Source of the DNA: Ptychodera flava
Taxonomy: Eukaryota; Hemichordata; Enteropneusta; Ptychoderidae
Direction: 5' to 3'
DNA length: 64,000 nucleotides
Assembly (NCBI RefSeq): GCF_041260155.1
Contig: NC_091932.1
Coordinates: 43,102,125-43,166,124, forward strand
Positions 48,701 through 62,052 of the stretch are shown here, piece by piece (position 1 is the stretch's first letter; each line of letters opens with the position of its first letter). The notes under the pieces are model-generated. The model saw only the letters and a program-made list of their open reading frames with translations. It did no database searches and was not told the DNA's origin. A program made the position numbers and the translations under genes.

Positions 48701-51541
48701 ATTTGCAAATTGAAGTGCATTACCTTGTTTTTATTGTTGTTTCAATCACGTTAATGTCATTAAAATACACGCTGAAGAACACTGCAGTAATCTGGCTTCC
48801 ACACCAATAAAATACCTTGGAAGTACACAGTAAAGTGCCGAATACTGAACACCCTCTAAATGTACACCATACACTGGAAAGCGCTCAGGGATTTAACCCT
48901 TGTGTATATACGGTATATACTGGTATGATGAAGAGTAATGTCTGGCACTGTACTGGGAACCTCCACGGCACATTATTGGTATAAAAGTCCCGAGTTCCTC
49001 CTGATCATAATTACAGCCAAGGGTCTCTTCAGAAACAGTTGGAAAATAAGTTCACCATCCAATACAATCATTCATAATAATCAGAAAAAGGCCACTTGTT
49101 GCAGTTTTAGTGACAAAGTCACATTTTACCACAGGCCAGAGTGAATTCATTCAGTTTTGCATCTAGTCAAAATGTTGAAGGGTAAGCCAGTAAGCAGTTA
49201 AAAACATAGAAAAATTTACACAGGCAAGTTTTACGGTGACATTTACTTGATTTGTTTCCGTGTTATAGGAGTGTCAATTCAAGAATCAAAGCAGAAACTT
49301 ATTTTTTCCCTGATTGTTCACCTCTACAATGTAAACTACACTACGACGTCCTGCAAGTACATTTTACAAAATTTGTAAACACAGATTTGTCTGACGTAAA
49401 CTTCCATTCAAATGCTCTATTTTTAATATAAAAACATCCAAACCCCAAAGTGTGGGGGATGCAAGTATTTTGGCCTGACTACAGTTCAGATCTTGTGTCA
49501 ATTTTATGACTAGTAGAGACCAACTTTTACAAGACTTAGAATTTACTAAGATCACCATCAATCTTTTTTCTCAAATTTGCGAGAATCCCAAAAGACATGA
49601 TTGAAAAACAACAGTATGTATGATATGAGTGAACATTTCATTATTGGTGGAATTTGGTCGATCAGCCACCTGTAATCTATTAAACCATTCTTCAACTCTC
49701 TTTACAATCTCAAAACTATGGATGGCGCCTAAATCTCTCAGACCCCATTCTGGGAAAAAAGGGCTCCATTTTGGCATACTTCTAATTGCCTATTTTAATC
49801 AACACATCAAATGTTAGACATCAACAAAACATGAACTACATAGACGATTATCAGCAAGACAAAAAGAAGAAATAGATAAAATAAATAAAAATCAATCAAA
49901 AGATCTCCCATAAATGATAAAGCATATACGGTAAATGGGTCTTATCATGATTTCATCTTTTCATAATGATACTAAGTAGTGTGAAACTGTCAAACGACGA
50001 CGTACAACACTGTTACAATCATAATAATTATTTTCCCTGAACCCTGCACAAGGAAAAGTTACCAAAGAGTTCATTGATTTCATGCTCTGGGTAAATATGG
50101 ACATCTTTAAAACACATCAAGCACTGGAAATAATACAATTGAGTACATCACAAAGCACTGACATAAAACAATTTACATTCTTGTTTGCTTGAAATAGTCA
50201 TATCATATAATTACTGTTTTATGTACTTTTTAACCTCCACCACAAAATGTTGATTCTCATGTACTGATTTGTGATAGTATATTTCTTCTCAATTTTGAGA
50301 TTAACCTTTTACTAAAACATCTTGCAACCTCTTGTGAGCAGTCTGCATGCAAAAGCTGTCTTTCCCTTCTACGTCCACAAATTTGGAAATTATCATAGCA
50401 TAATCTAGGGACACGTCAATCCTGAGTATACTTAACTACAAAACTAGAGCATGTACCATAAGTCACAGAAAAATATACATACTACATGTACCTAAGTTGG
50501 CATCAGAACCACAAGGCCACTGCCATGATAGATAAATCAATGAGTACACCATGGCTTAGCATTGCTTGTGTCTTTGAGCTTAACACTACAACAGCACTGT
50601 TTCTCTAAGACACTGTTCTTATTTTGAATGATAGTGCAATCTGACAAGCCAGAGGCTATACGAATATTTCAAAATCGTTTCAGTCTGCTCTGAGCCTGGT
50701 AACACTTACATGTATCATGCACAAAAAAAGAGTTGCCATCTTAAGTAATTACATTGTTCTGTTGACTGTATTTCTGATGTTGAGTCAAATAGTTTCAATG
50801 CGTCCACTGACTCATAAATTGTTGACATTGTTGAAAGTAAGAGTGGACTTGGCTACATCTTTGTAACAAAAGTGATAAGAAATGAAATAAATGCCCAAAG
50901 AAAGTAGAAGCACAGAGTGAAAGAACTAGAGAGATGTGATTTCCTATCATGATTGCAAAAGAACATTTCAATGTTAAAAGTGGACTTGCTTCAACAAGCA
51001 GGACAGCAAAAGCAAGTGGTTGGAACTAAAAGTTACTGTGTACGAAGGCATCTTAAAAGGATAACAGCTGTAACTTTTAACAATATGTCCATAATTTTTG
51101 TTTTAGAAAATGAACATTTTTCTTATTTCTCTCCGTCAAATATGTTGAAATTAAATGCCATACCAAGTATACAATGTAAGCTTTGTCTTTGCTTTGCATT
51201 GTGGCCTACATGTACGTATTACAATATTTTTGGTGACAAATAAATTATGGTCAGGAATAAAATGGACACAAATAACATTAAAAAGTTAAAAACGTACAGG
51301 CTGTGATTACAAGTTAAACACATGCATTTCCACATGATTTGGGAAGTAAATGTACCATCAGAAACTTCACTTTACAGCAAGAACAAAAATACTAAAACAC
51401 ACCTTTACATAAAAGTTATCGCTATCGAAGCTGGCATTGTGAGAGGTGAGTCCACTTAGAACTGTCTCAATGTCTGACCAAGTAAGCATTTCTCTCCAGG
51501 TAATCAATCTTAGTTTCTTTAATGGACAGAAATAGTCTCCC
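45732..51541. other. Long gene-free interval before RNF146
   Basis: AT-rich. Apart from the GCGCCTC repeat at 47440, only short unrelated open frames on both strands. The RNF146 3' UTR (minus strand) must extend into its right end. Confidence 0.4.
47440..47690 (+). repeat. GCGCCTC-family repeat fragment
   Basis: AATTTCTCTTACCAAATTAA, ATATCAGGGGTCACCATGCA, CTGTGTTAACTCTATGAAG and GAGCCCCCATAAGTG align in order with 31870-32090. The ends are eroded. Confidence 0.45.
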
Positions 51542-53349
51542 TCAATCATCGTCATCTCCACTGCTCTCAACATCTCCGTCATACCTAGACTGCATGACTG
51601 TATCTTCACAACTTGGTATATTGTGTCTACCATCCCTGAATTCTGACTCAGTGGCCATATATTCCTCCCTGCTGACCATGTTGTCAGCTCGTCTGTTCTG
51701 TCTCCGAGCTCCTCTACGCAATCTAAGTCCCTGTGGAAAGAGGCTCTGGATACCTTCCCTAAGTGCTTGTGAACTCATGTTTGCCAGAGAATTTGGAGAT
51801 CTGACATGGTGGTGTCGGCTGCTCCTTCCAGACGACATACTGGTTTGATCGCCGCCACCTGAATTTCCGGTGGAAGAAACCACTACCTCATAGGTTGTTT
51901 CAGCTTCATCGTCAGTGTCCACGCCATCGTTTTGATCTGAGAGGGTCATTGCACTGAAATGAGCTGTGGTGGTATGGACATCCTGATCACCCCCAGGAGA
52001 TGCAGTCACTTTACTGACCACAGAGTCTGTACTTTGCATCTCATTACCATCCCCTTGCCTTTCATCCTGTCTTCTAGAACTGGACAAATACTTGATCCCA
52101 GCAATACCTTTAGTGGGTACAGAAGACAAGTCCCGCTTGATCCTTCTACGTCTTGTCGGATCATTTCGTCTTATCTGAATCATATTTTCATAGTCTATAA
52201 CATACAGAAAGCCTGCAATCAGCAGTTCAACACATCGGTGTTTTTGTTTGTAAGCCTCTTCTAGCTCTACTGTGGTACGTTCATCATACTTCCACCAACC
52301 ATTTCTGCCTTCATAGAACCATGAATACTTGTCCTTAGCATCTGTTGAGGAAGGCTGTACTCTGCCAATGGGCTCCACAAGGGTAGGACAGTTCAGAAAC
52401 TCCATAGGAATCTCATTACGACACAAGGCACATCTTTTGCTTTGGTTGGCCACTCCCTTCACGCAGAGGAAGCAGAAAATGTGACCACAAGGTAATTGCA
52501 CTGGTTGGACACAGGTCTGTAAGCAAACTGCGCATTCAGGTATATCAGTGACTGGTGTTTTATGATCACTGTCTTCTTGACTGTCTGTCTTCAGATCTAG
52601 AAAAAAAAATCCGAGAATAGATGAGTAGGGACTTTGCTGAAAATTGGGCAGTACTGAATATGATGGCTGTGAAAAGTACATCATCTACAACACCAGGTAT
52701 CTACAGTGATTACCGTCACCTTATGTAAAATTCTGGTTTCTATCAATTAGTCCAAGTAGACCTCCTTATAAATACAGCATTTGGATACATTCAGAACACA
52801 GAATTGCATTTCAAGACTATTGAGTACAGTACAGCAATACAAAACTGAACAGAACAGACATATAAAAATAATCCATATTGGACAACAAAATATCCGGCTA
52901 ATTAAGTTCTAAAGCAATGCTAATTATGACGATTCACAACGCTTATATTCACACTTTTGGCTCAGGCTAGGGAATAACAGCTAGATTTCTACAATCTACA
53001 TCACAATATCACAAAATCGTCATGATCGTGGCTGAAAAAGTCTTCTGCCCTCCCCTGAACTTGAAGACAATGTGCACGTACTGACGATTTTATCGCACTT
53101 GCAAGATCTGCACAATGTGTACACGATGTCCATAGTACAGTGTATGTAGGAAACTCAAAACCATGTCGACTGCACTTCTAATCAGATCTCAAAATAATAT
53201 TACTTCCTGGATTGTGACATTAGAGCACTGTTGTGTTGGTTTAGACATGGCTTACCAGATTTTTTCACACCTTTGGTTTTCCTCTCCGTTTTCGATTGGT
53301 CTCCCTTAGATGAGTCTGGAATCGAATCAGTTGACTCGCTTTCAGCCAT
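51542..53349 (-). CDS. RNF146: E3 ubiquitin ligase RNF146 (Iduna), RING plus WWE
   Basis: Two exons: 53349-53256 (start MAESESTDS) and 52596-51542, joined in phase 1 across a 659-base intron, giving 382 residues. RING-HC runs from Cys53 to Cys90 (CAVCLQTC...CGHIFCFLC...CALC). WWE is at about 120-190 (YSWFYEGRNGWWKYDERT, LLIAGFLYV, NMIQIRRN) and keeps the aromatic, Gln and Arg residues used to hold iso-ADP-ribose in the mammalian protein. RNF146 ubiquitinates PARylated targets of tankyrase such as Axin and so acts in Wnt signalling; that role is family knowledge. The C-terminal 190 residues are acidic, Ser-rich and low-complexity, ending ESSGDDDD, and are poorly conserved in the family. The human coding region is a single exon, so the intron after residue 31 differs. 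An alternative first exon cannot be excluded. Confidence 0.93.
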
Positions 53350-53984
53350 AGTGTCTCAGAGTTATTGTATTGACATCTAAACTAAAACAACTTCAGTTGT
53401 ACGACTTGTTTTGGAAAGCAGAACATCCGTCCGTCCCTGTGTCATCAAAGACGCACAACATCGCCACAAAAGAGATATCCAATGACCTAGAAAAAAGTAA
53501 TTCCTTACTATAATTTCCCTTATATGCGTGATTTTCATATATACGATATTGCATTTTCGGTAATATTGTAGATTTACTCATCTGTACATTTTGATATGAC
53601 TGTAAATTAATTCCTCCACATGCCAGATTTCTTGGACGACCTTGATAACCGTATCGCAGGTCATAGCAATTTAACTAATGCGCGAGGACCTAGCTTTTGG
53701 GTTAGTGAACTTTCCAACTTGATGGTGAACTCTGTGGGACTCCGCTCTCTGTGTTGAAAAGTTCAAAGTGGAGGATTAAAATGAGAGTAAATCTATTTTA
53801 TCGAGTAAAAGATATATACTTTCCTAGTTAAATACTATTCAAATGCTTTTAGACGCCCATGGAAAGGTCGCTATTCTGATATGAAAATAGCGTGAATGCA
53901 AGCAACGTCCCTGTTCAAAAGTGAGTTACACCGATTCCTTTTCCGCCACATCATAATGCATTGTGGGTAATTGACAAAAAAAAC
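53350..53984. promoter_or_regulatory. Shared RNF146/EIF3E divergent promoter interval
   Basis: The 635 bases between the two start codons, on opposite strands, must carry the start sites of both genes or of their 5' UTRs. It contains no repeat family seen elsewhere in the window. Just before the EIF3E ATG lies GCATTGTGGGTAA (about 53958). No TATA box near either ATG was seen. Bidirectional activity is inferred from spacing. Confidence 0.5.
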
Positions 53985-56900
53985 ATGGCGGAATTCGATC
54001 TGACATCGAAGATAGGAAATTATTTGGACCGGCATTTAGTGTTTCCTCTTCTGGAATTCTTGTCGGTGAAAGAGGTAGGTGCAACAGTGTAATACCGTAT
54101 CAGTTATATCCTGCCACGAGTGCAAAATGTACCTGTTTCGTTATGTTTTCTGGTATGGTTGCGAAACCTGGAACCACATGTGTTCAACAATCTGGCTATG
54201 GTGACATGTATTATCCGTCTTTTTCCGAACAAAAAGGAGAATATGTACTTCATGTCAACTGTCTTATTGACCGCTGCCAACCATCTCTAATTGCAGATTT
54301 ACGATGAGAAAGAAATGCTCCAAGGGAAGCTTGACCTCCTCAGTAAAACGAACATGGTAAGAATATAGGCAGTGAGGGCGCTGTGATCGTGGACGCATCA
54401 ACTTTTTTGTCCAGCTCTGTATGGTTTCATCATGTAACGTTTTCCCCAATTCACTTTCGTTGGGGGGGGGGGTGTCGCATATCTTGATTTCTCTGGTCAC
54501 CTGCAGATCAGAGAGCGAATATTATAAACTGACGCTTGTCTTTAAAACAACTCCATCCTGACAACGTCAACTATAGCTTGCTAGAAGCAGTTTAATTCAA
54601 ACAGCTTACAAGTTACAACACACTTTCCATTGCGATATACTAGACATATTTTTGTATGTTAGCAAATCAGCACACATTTTGATAATGAGGGGAATATTGC
54701 TATTTCATGAGTCATTAATCATTACATGAATCCCAAACTGCACACGCATCCATTACATTGTCAGAATTATATTACGTTGTGTCGCAAAAATTATGCAATT
54801 CAACATTTGGTCTTTGAATATTTTGTTCTGAGTAGATTTCAGTGAAAACTTTTTGCTTCAATAATTCAGTAATGAGTATATTGCAAACCATTGTAAGTGT
54901 GTTGTTTCCTTGTTCACCACGTGATCCAAAATGATTGACATGACAAACCTGTTATGGGCAAGGCCAGAATGTGATGTACACTTCCCGATGTTTCAGGTTG
55001 ATTTTGCCATGGATGTATACAAAAACTTGCATCCCGAGGAAGAGGTTCCAGACTGTAAGTAACTTATCCATGCCTTCAACTCAAATCTCATCACTGCCAT
55101 GTATTTTTCAAATTTCAATACAGAGTTTATGAAAATAGTGCACCAATTAAGTAACTTCAGAAATGTGTGGTCAAAATGTTCCAACAAATATTTTTGTATA
55201 TTATTGATGAAACCCTCATGTCATTGCAAATCAGTTTTATCTTTGTGTTGCAGCTCTGAAAAACAAGCGTGCAGAAGTAGTAGCAGATTTAAAGAGATTA
55301 CAATCAGAGACAGAACCAATTGTAAAGATCTTTGAAGACCCAGAAGTCAGTAATCAGATACAGAGTACAAGGGACGGCAGACAGTTTTATGACTATTTAT
55401 CCAAACATCATGGGGTAAGAAAAGTTTTTTTCAAATCTTGCAAATGATTTTTAACAGATCACATCTTTAGTCAGCCTTTGCTCGTGTCATCACCACCAGC
55501 TCAAGTTAAAACTAGTGAAGCATAACATGTCTCGTATGGTGCATTTGAACGAAATTTTGAACATGAAGGCCCCTGAAAACATCGATACTGAGCAGTGTAA
55601 ACAAGATTTTTACGGACTAAAGCTGTTATAACAGACCAAGCAAAGTGGGTGAAAATTCATACAGTAAGTTTTGGCTCAATGCTGTTTTTCATTGACTTTG
55701 CAGATTTGGAAGTGATACTGTATGGCAGGAAAAGAGTAAAGCTCAATAACGTCATCAAATAAAACAAGCTTGTTATTGGAGTTGGTCCAGAAACTCAAAC
55801 AGGAGCATGTACATTTCACAAAAGACAGCATGTCTCTTTATCCAACAGTGTTGCTGTTCATGTCATAAATTGAAGTTTTGATATGAACAGAGAGCTGCAT
55901 TAGTTACCTGTCACCATTCAAAACAGGTAAAACTGTTTATGGAATCAAACTCAACCTTCAGACACATGTTGTTCATTACAGTTCATCCCAGAAATGCTCG
56001 ACACACTCTACAGATATGCTAAGTTTCAATACGAATGTGGTAACTATTCCGGGGCGGCTGAGTATCTCTACTTCCACAGAGTCTTGGTAAGTTCATACAA
56101 GAACAGCTTACACCTGCGGAAGGCTAAGTCCAGAGAAAAAAATGCATTATTCGTAAGATTTTTGGGGCTAAGATACATAGGCAGTGAGTAAAATTTTCTT
56201 ATGAAACCGCAAAATCTCCCACTGGTTACATTTTCACTGATGACTTGGTGTCTAGATTTTACAAATTGTCTACAATAATAGAGGCATTATGTGTACATGT
56301 CGTGTTGACAGAACAAATTCTGAGTATTTCCACATACTCCAGAAGAAAACAAAACATTAAAATATGCACCAAAAATGCCCAAAAAGCACTGAAATAATTG
56401 CAACAGGAGGAACAACGAAACCTTTGTTTGGTTGTCCTGTATCTGTTTTGTTTAATCAACCATCCATTGATATTCATGATTTGATCATCAGATTTACTTA
56501 CCCTATCAGAGATGTGTGACTTTTTTAGTATACCATAGACTTTGCTGTGTCTAAACAGGATAAAATTGTCTTCTTTACTAGGTACTCCCAAATGATAAGA
56601 ATGCATTGAGTTCACTCTGGGGTAAACTGGCCTCTGAGATTCTCATGCAGAATTGGGACGCTGCACTTGAAGACTTGAACAGACTCAAAGAAGTCATTGA
56701 TTCCAATGTAAGTAAAGAAACACAATATTTTCCTGAGATGATTGTATGAGCAAATACAACACTTCTGTCTCTTTTATTTGTACAATTCATTTTGTTCCAG
56801 TTATTGCTGAAAGACAGTGCATCCATAAATGGATTTTAATGAACGGTAAAATTAGATAGCTAAAAAGAGTAACACGTCGTTAAACATAGAAGAAAAGTTC

Positions 56901-59109
56901 AGGTACACAAAATAAGACAAAATGTAATCAAAATGCACAGATTGACTGGATTTGTTATATGGGAATCAACTTGTTTGAAAATTAGAGTGGATTTTTGAGA
57001 TTAAAATGGATTTGTAAAATTGGAATTGTTTTATGAGATTGGGAAGAATTTGGTAAGAGATTTGAATTGATTGTTATATATTTGAATGGATGCAGGGAGA
57101 TTTGTAAAATTAAAATGGATATGTGAGATTGAAATGGATTTATCATAGTAAGATGAGTGAAGTCTAGGAATGAAAATAAAATGAGTAAGAAAACAAGGAC
57201 AACAATATTACAACGCCCAATATCAGTTCAAAGTATTGGCAAAGCAAATGTCATATACATTAGTACATCAATTAGTTGTATTTATTCTCAAGATGTGCAA
57301 GATCATGATGTGCACAGCGTTGTAAGCTTGCACATGATGTGCCTGGCTATGTGACTGTACATTAGTGTAGTTGAGTAGAATATCCTTTGCATAGACTAGT
57401 TCATTTTTCAAAAAAAAATTTTGTCTTTCACTGATAATATTCTTCATGTCTGATGCTTTGATTTCAGGTTTATGTAACGCCTCTTCAAATGCTACAACAG
57501 CGTACTTGGCTTATACACTGGAGTCTCTTTGTCTTTTTCAACCATCAGAAGGGTAGAGATGCTATCATTGATTTGTTCCTCTATCAAGCACCGTAAGTTG
57601 TCATTTTACTGCTCAAAAATTGGATCAACTCCTCACTGAGAGGCCATTATAACCCTTTACCTGCCACACAGTATCATTTCCCCATCAGCCAACTCAGTGA
57701 AAAGTGGTATTGAGCCAAAACCATACGTATTTCCACCCATTTGACTTGGTCTGTTCCAACAGCTGTAGTCCATAAAAATCATATTTACAGTATCTGTGAT
57801 TTCAGGGGCTTTCCAATTTTCAATTTTTCATCAAAATGCACCAAATGGGACATATTGTGCTTCACTAGTTTTAACGAACTTGACCCGATGGTGAAATATG
57901 AACTTGGCAGGAAAAGGGTCAAAAGACACTACAGAACACAACTACAACAATCAAATATATAGTTTTCTTGTGTCAACCTCAATCATGCTTCTTTTTCAGA
58001 GTCATGCATCAAACTCTCACCAGAGAGAGAGGCATGAATACATGTACTTTGAATCAAGAAAGGCGTGATTACTCAGCAAAATTTCAAAAGTGTTTTGCCA
58101 TTTTATCAAAGTAGCATTTGTCAGTATTTGTTTCAGCAGCAACTCCACAAAATCATCCTCTAATTTATGCTAATTTATTCATGTTCATTCAGCATAGCTC
58201 TAGACTTTCACACTTATTTTGTCAAAATACAATTTTGTCAGAATACAAAAGCTTACATGAGCAACTCAGCAAGACCTGACTAATTATTCTCATGAACTCA
58301 TTACAAAAGTCAAACGTACTATAAATACATGTGCATACACAATGACAGGCAACCACTTCTTTACAGATTAAACACAGCAATCTGGCGACCTAGCTGACAT
58401 GCTGTTTCTTTATCACTGTTCAAAATTCAACTGCTTAAATAATCCCTGCTAATCAAATGATGATGTGTTGAAATTATGGCTATTGATTGAATAACTGATT
58501 ACGTCATACATGGTAGTCTGCCGACCGTCAGAGCTCGACAGGCACACCATTTCAACTCCTGTAAATTACATGTACATCTTATCAGACAGACGGGGTAGGA
58601 GACCATTTGCCCTCCTTACATGTACATCGGGCAAATGGTCACCTACCCTCGAGCACTTAGTCCCTTGTTTGGGCTATAATGTATAATATGCACACACATA
58701 TAAATCATCTCTATGTCCTTGTGTAGAGATCCAACTGAGTCATAAAAACAAGCGTTTATCGACACTTTAAAGGGACAAGAAAGCCTCCACATCGCTGAGT
58801 GCACAGTTGATATACAGATGATGATATTTAGTACAGACTTCTTACTAACATTAATGTTGACAATGTTTGTATTCTATTGACCACTGTAGGTACCTGAATG
58901 CTATTCAAACAATGTGCCCACACATCTTACGCTACCTGACCACAGCTGTAATCACCAACAAGAGACGGCGGACAGTTTTGAAAGATCTGGTCAAAGTTAT
59001 CCAGCAGGAGTCGTACACGTACAGAGATCCAATCACGGAGTTCCTTGAATGTCTTTATGTCAACTTTGATTTTGACGGTGCACAGAGGAAACTCAGAGAA
59101 TGCGAGACA
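53985..59109 (+). CDS. EIF3E: Translation initiation factor eIF3 subunit E, exons 1-8 (3' end beyond window)
   Basis: Eight exons: 53985-54074, 54297-54356, 54997-55054, 55254-55414, 55982-56086, 56582-56707, 57468-57592 and 58890-59109. They join in frame to 315 codons, against about 445 in human. The start [20 protein letters not shown] matches human eIF3e. Highly conserved blocks follow: [66 protein letters not shown], and [15 protein letters not shown]. The protein is a PCI-domain subunit of the eIF3 scaffold that brings mRNA to the 40S ribosome. The eIF3e N-terminal region is complete, but most of the PCI part (the family's DFFLVACLEDF block onward) was not found in 59110-64000, so the gene runs off the edge. 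The exon 8 loop reads NKRRRTVL where human has NKDVRKRRQVL, about four residues shorter. Confidence 0.95.
58605..58650 (+). repeat. Hairpin in EIF3E intron 7
   Basis: GGGTAGGAGACCATTTGCCC and GGGCAAATGGTCACCTACCC are inverted with a 16-base loop containing ACATGTACAT. Likely a small MITE remnant. Confidence 0.6.
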
Positions 59110-59154
59110 GTAAGTAGGATGCTTACTATAATTTTCAGAGAGTAACTGGAATAT

Positions 59155-59828
59155 TGTCATAGTATGTATAACTAAGATATATATTCTTCCAGTGGCAATC
59201 AAGCGTCATATATTGGCATAGCATGTATAACTTTTATGTGCTATAAGATATTCGTCCAGTGGCAATCAAGTGTTATACATTGGCATAGCATGTATAACTT
59301 TTGTGTGCTGTAAGTTATTCTTCCAGTGGCAGTCAAGTGTTACACATTGGCATAGCATGTATAACTTTTGTGTGCTGTAAGTTATTCTTCCAGTGGCAGT
59401 CAAGTGTTACACATTGGCATAGCATGTATAACTTTTGTGTGCTGTAAGATATTCTTCCAGTGGCAGTCAAGTGTTATACATTGGCATAGCATGTATAACT
59501 TTTGTGTGCTGTAAGATATTCTTCCAGTTGCAATCAAGTGTTATACATTGGCATCGCATGTATAACTTTTGTGTGCTGTAAGATATTCTTCCAGTGGCAA
59601 TCAAGTGTCATATATTGGCATAGCATGTATAACTTTTATGTGCTGTAGGATATTCTTCCATTGGCAATCAAGTGTTATACATTGGCATAGCATGTATAAC
59701 TTTTGTGTGCTGTAAGATATTCTTCCAGTGGCAATCAAGTGTTATACATTGGCATAGCATGTATAACTTTCAAATTTGTGTGCTGTAGGATATTCTTCCA
59801 GTGGCAATCAAGTGTTGTACATGCATAT
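59155..59828 (+). repeat. 67-base minisatellite, about ten units
   Basis: Unit TGGCATAGCATGTATAACTT, then TTGTGTGCTGTAAGATATTC, then TTCCAGTGGCAATCAAGTGT and TATACAT. Units start near 59214, 59281, 59348 and so on and differ by a few bases. The array begins about 45 bases after the EIF3E exon 8 donor. Confidence 0.9.
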
Positions 59829-60776
59829 TGCAGTCCCTTGTTTGTGCTATAGTAGTACATGGAGTGTTTTCATTAGAAGCCGGCAGCCGGCGAAATTGTA
59901 CGTCTGTGACAGCACTTTCGCCGGCTGTAATTTGGGGGAAAATATTATAAAATGGCACAAACTTTGGTTAATACTTCAGAAATTATGACCATCAACTGAG
60001 TGACAAAAGTACACGACGTTTGGGCTTGCGCGACAAACGAGCCAAAAACAGATGAACATGCACACGTATAGTAGGCCAGGCTCCGTACGCATAGTGTACA
60101 ACTTGGGCTATGTATACATACAATGTCTTTTTATGCGAGGTCAGACTACGTCAGTGTACTGTTCTAATATCTTATATCATTGGGTGAAAGTACGCCTGTC
60201 CTCTGTAAGCGGCAATATCATTGGGTATATTTCCCTGACCTCATTAATATTCTGCTACGAGTCAAAACAATGGCGACCGTCCATAGGAAAGCGTGTAGCT
60301 GTCAGCGATCACGTTTTGATGTGGTAATGAGCCGAGTGCAGCCGTCCGATGAATGTATCAATATAATTTTTTTAGTATTTTGGTGAGGTGTTCTTCAGAG
60401 AGCGAAATCAAAGTCATGCATCGCCAACATGTTGTATTACGTGCGCTAAGTACGCGTACGCGACTATGACGCCAGAGCAAGGGATTTGTTTATAGAACTG
60501 TTCTAGAAAGTAGAATTACGTGATCAACCATCTACGTTAAAATGCTAAAATCCTGAGAGTGGTCAGTTATAAACTCGCGGTTGTGGTTGCAATTCGATAT
60601 TTTACCCCCGAAAACGGTGATTTGGCGGTGTACAAAATTTTGAGAAATATTGTACGTCTCAGGGCTGGCTTTTCACGTATATTTCTTGTGATTTCAACTC
60701 AAAGGAAAGTGGAATGGGCACGCTCTACCGTATCTGCCGCCTGCTCTAAATTTAGCACGCGATCCATGCTTTCATG

Positions 60777-61253
60777 GGGAACTGGTCAATTGGACCCCAC
60801 GCCGATTGGACCCAAGTCAATTGGACCCAATGATAGAGATAGAGATTATTTACATGTGATCATTTCACATTTTGTTGATCAGCTAATGTCCGGTATCACT
60901 GACTGGCATTAAAAACACTGTGACTAAGACTTGTATTGCATAGTTTGTTATTCCAGTCTCAGGTCTTTATATAATTGTGCAACGAAATTCACTTCGACAG
61001 CGCTTGTACTCACAGCGCTAAACAGTGAAGTACAGTACTTATGTATGGTACATTTGCGTGGCGAGCTTTGAGAGCCAAGGCCGGTTCACGGTCGTGAATT
61101 GCTAGCGAACTCCAAAAATTAAACTAAGTATGCTAAATCAAAGCGATACTCGAATAGGTTGTATGAGTTCATGATTTGGTAAAACTTCGCGATCAATCAC
61201 GGGGTCCAATTGACTTGGGTCCAATCGGCATAGGGTCCAATTGACTAGAAACC
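60777..61253 (+). mobile_element. CAATTGGACCC MITE, hAT-like
   Basis: About 50-base inverted ends, each with repeats of (C)AATTGGACCC: GTCAATTGGACCCCACGCCG and GATTGGACCCAAGTCAATTG on the left, the inverse at 61202-61247. The 8-base duplication CTTTCATG flanks it (60769-60776, 61254-61261), which suits hAT. No gene. Confidence 0.75.
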
Positions 61254-61692
61254 CTTTCATGTACATTTGTAGGTAAATGGCCCGATCATGAAACCTTTCA
61301 ATGCTGAAAAAGTGTCTCAATTTTATCGACTAAGTTTTGAATCTAGTAATAAATAACGTGTTTTGCCCCGCGTGAACTCTGTTAATTTTCTCGGTAAAAA
61401 ATATCCAATTTTGTAGCATTTGCAGACGGTAGGCAAATTTATAATTTATGTAAATATTATTCACGTAGTTCATTAGATACATCACAGCCAGCTGGAGACT
61501 TCCCCTCATTTGTTTTGGTGGCGATGCAATGTTTTTCTTTTTTGCTATTGATACATGTACTAGTGCGTGACTGCTGGGGGAAAAGAAAGCAACACAATAT
61601 TTTTCAGGACTTGTGTATTTTCTTTGATACAGCATATGCTTATGGAAAAAAGAGACAATATTTTTCTTTCACAAGTTTCAGTGTACTGCACT

Positions 61693-62052
61693 TAAAAGGT
61701 CAGTCATAGAGGAAGGAAGCCCATTATAGTTGTTACTTACTGATACTGCAAACACTTTTCTATTGTCATTTTGTTGCATCTAACTGAAATGTGTATTCAC
61801 AAACTTTTTAGAGGCCTTTTGTGAACTGCAGGTGAAAAATAAAAAACAAACTCCAATGCCAACCCTGAGGCTGTACGTCAGTCAACTTTTTTGTTTCATT
61901 GAATTGGTAATAAAGGGGTTGTATCTCACTCTTTTCATCACTTTGAGTTTCTGCATTGACATTATTGTGCATACTGAGTGTAATTATTATGCAAGTATTC
62001 CCTGTATTCTTGATATCAAAAAAAGTCAAAACTGACTTTGTCCCTTTAAACT
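61693..62052 (+). mobile_element. Possible TTAA-type MITE related to 45405
   Basis: The right end ACTTTGTCCCTTTAAAC matches the AGGGACAAAGT terminus at 45405. The proposed left end TTAAAAGGTCAGTCAT is only a weak match, so the left border is uncertain. A solo terminus, TTTAAAGGGACAAG, also lies at about 58767. Confidence 0.3.

Noticed and set aside
59155-59828. CRISPR-like array of regular repeats
   Set aside because: Head-to-tail 67-base units with no unique spacers, in a eukaryotic intron: a minisatellite.
58767-62052. TTTAAAGGGACAA at 58767 and its inverse at 62050 as ends of one 3.3-kb element
   Set aside because: EIF3E exon 8 lies between them; they are better read as two separate termini of a common MITE family.
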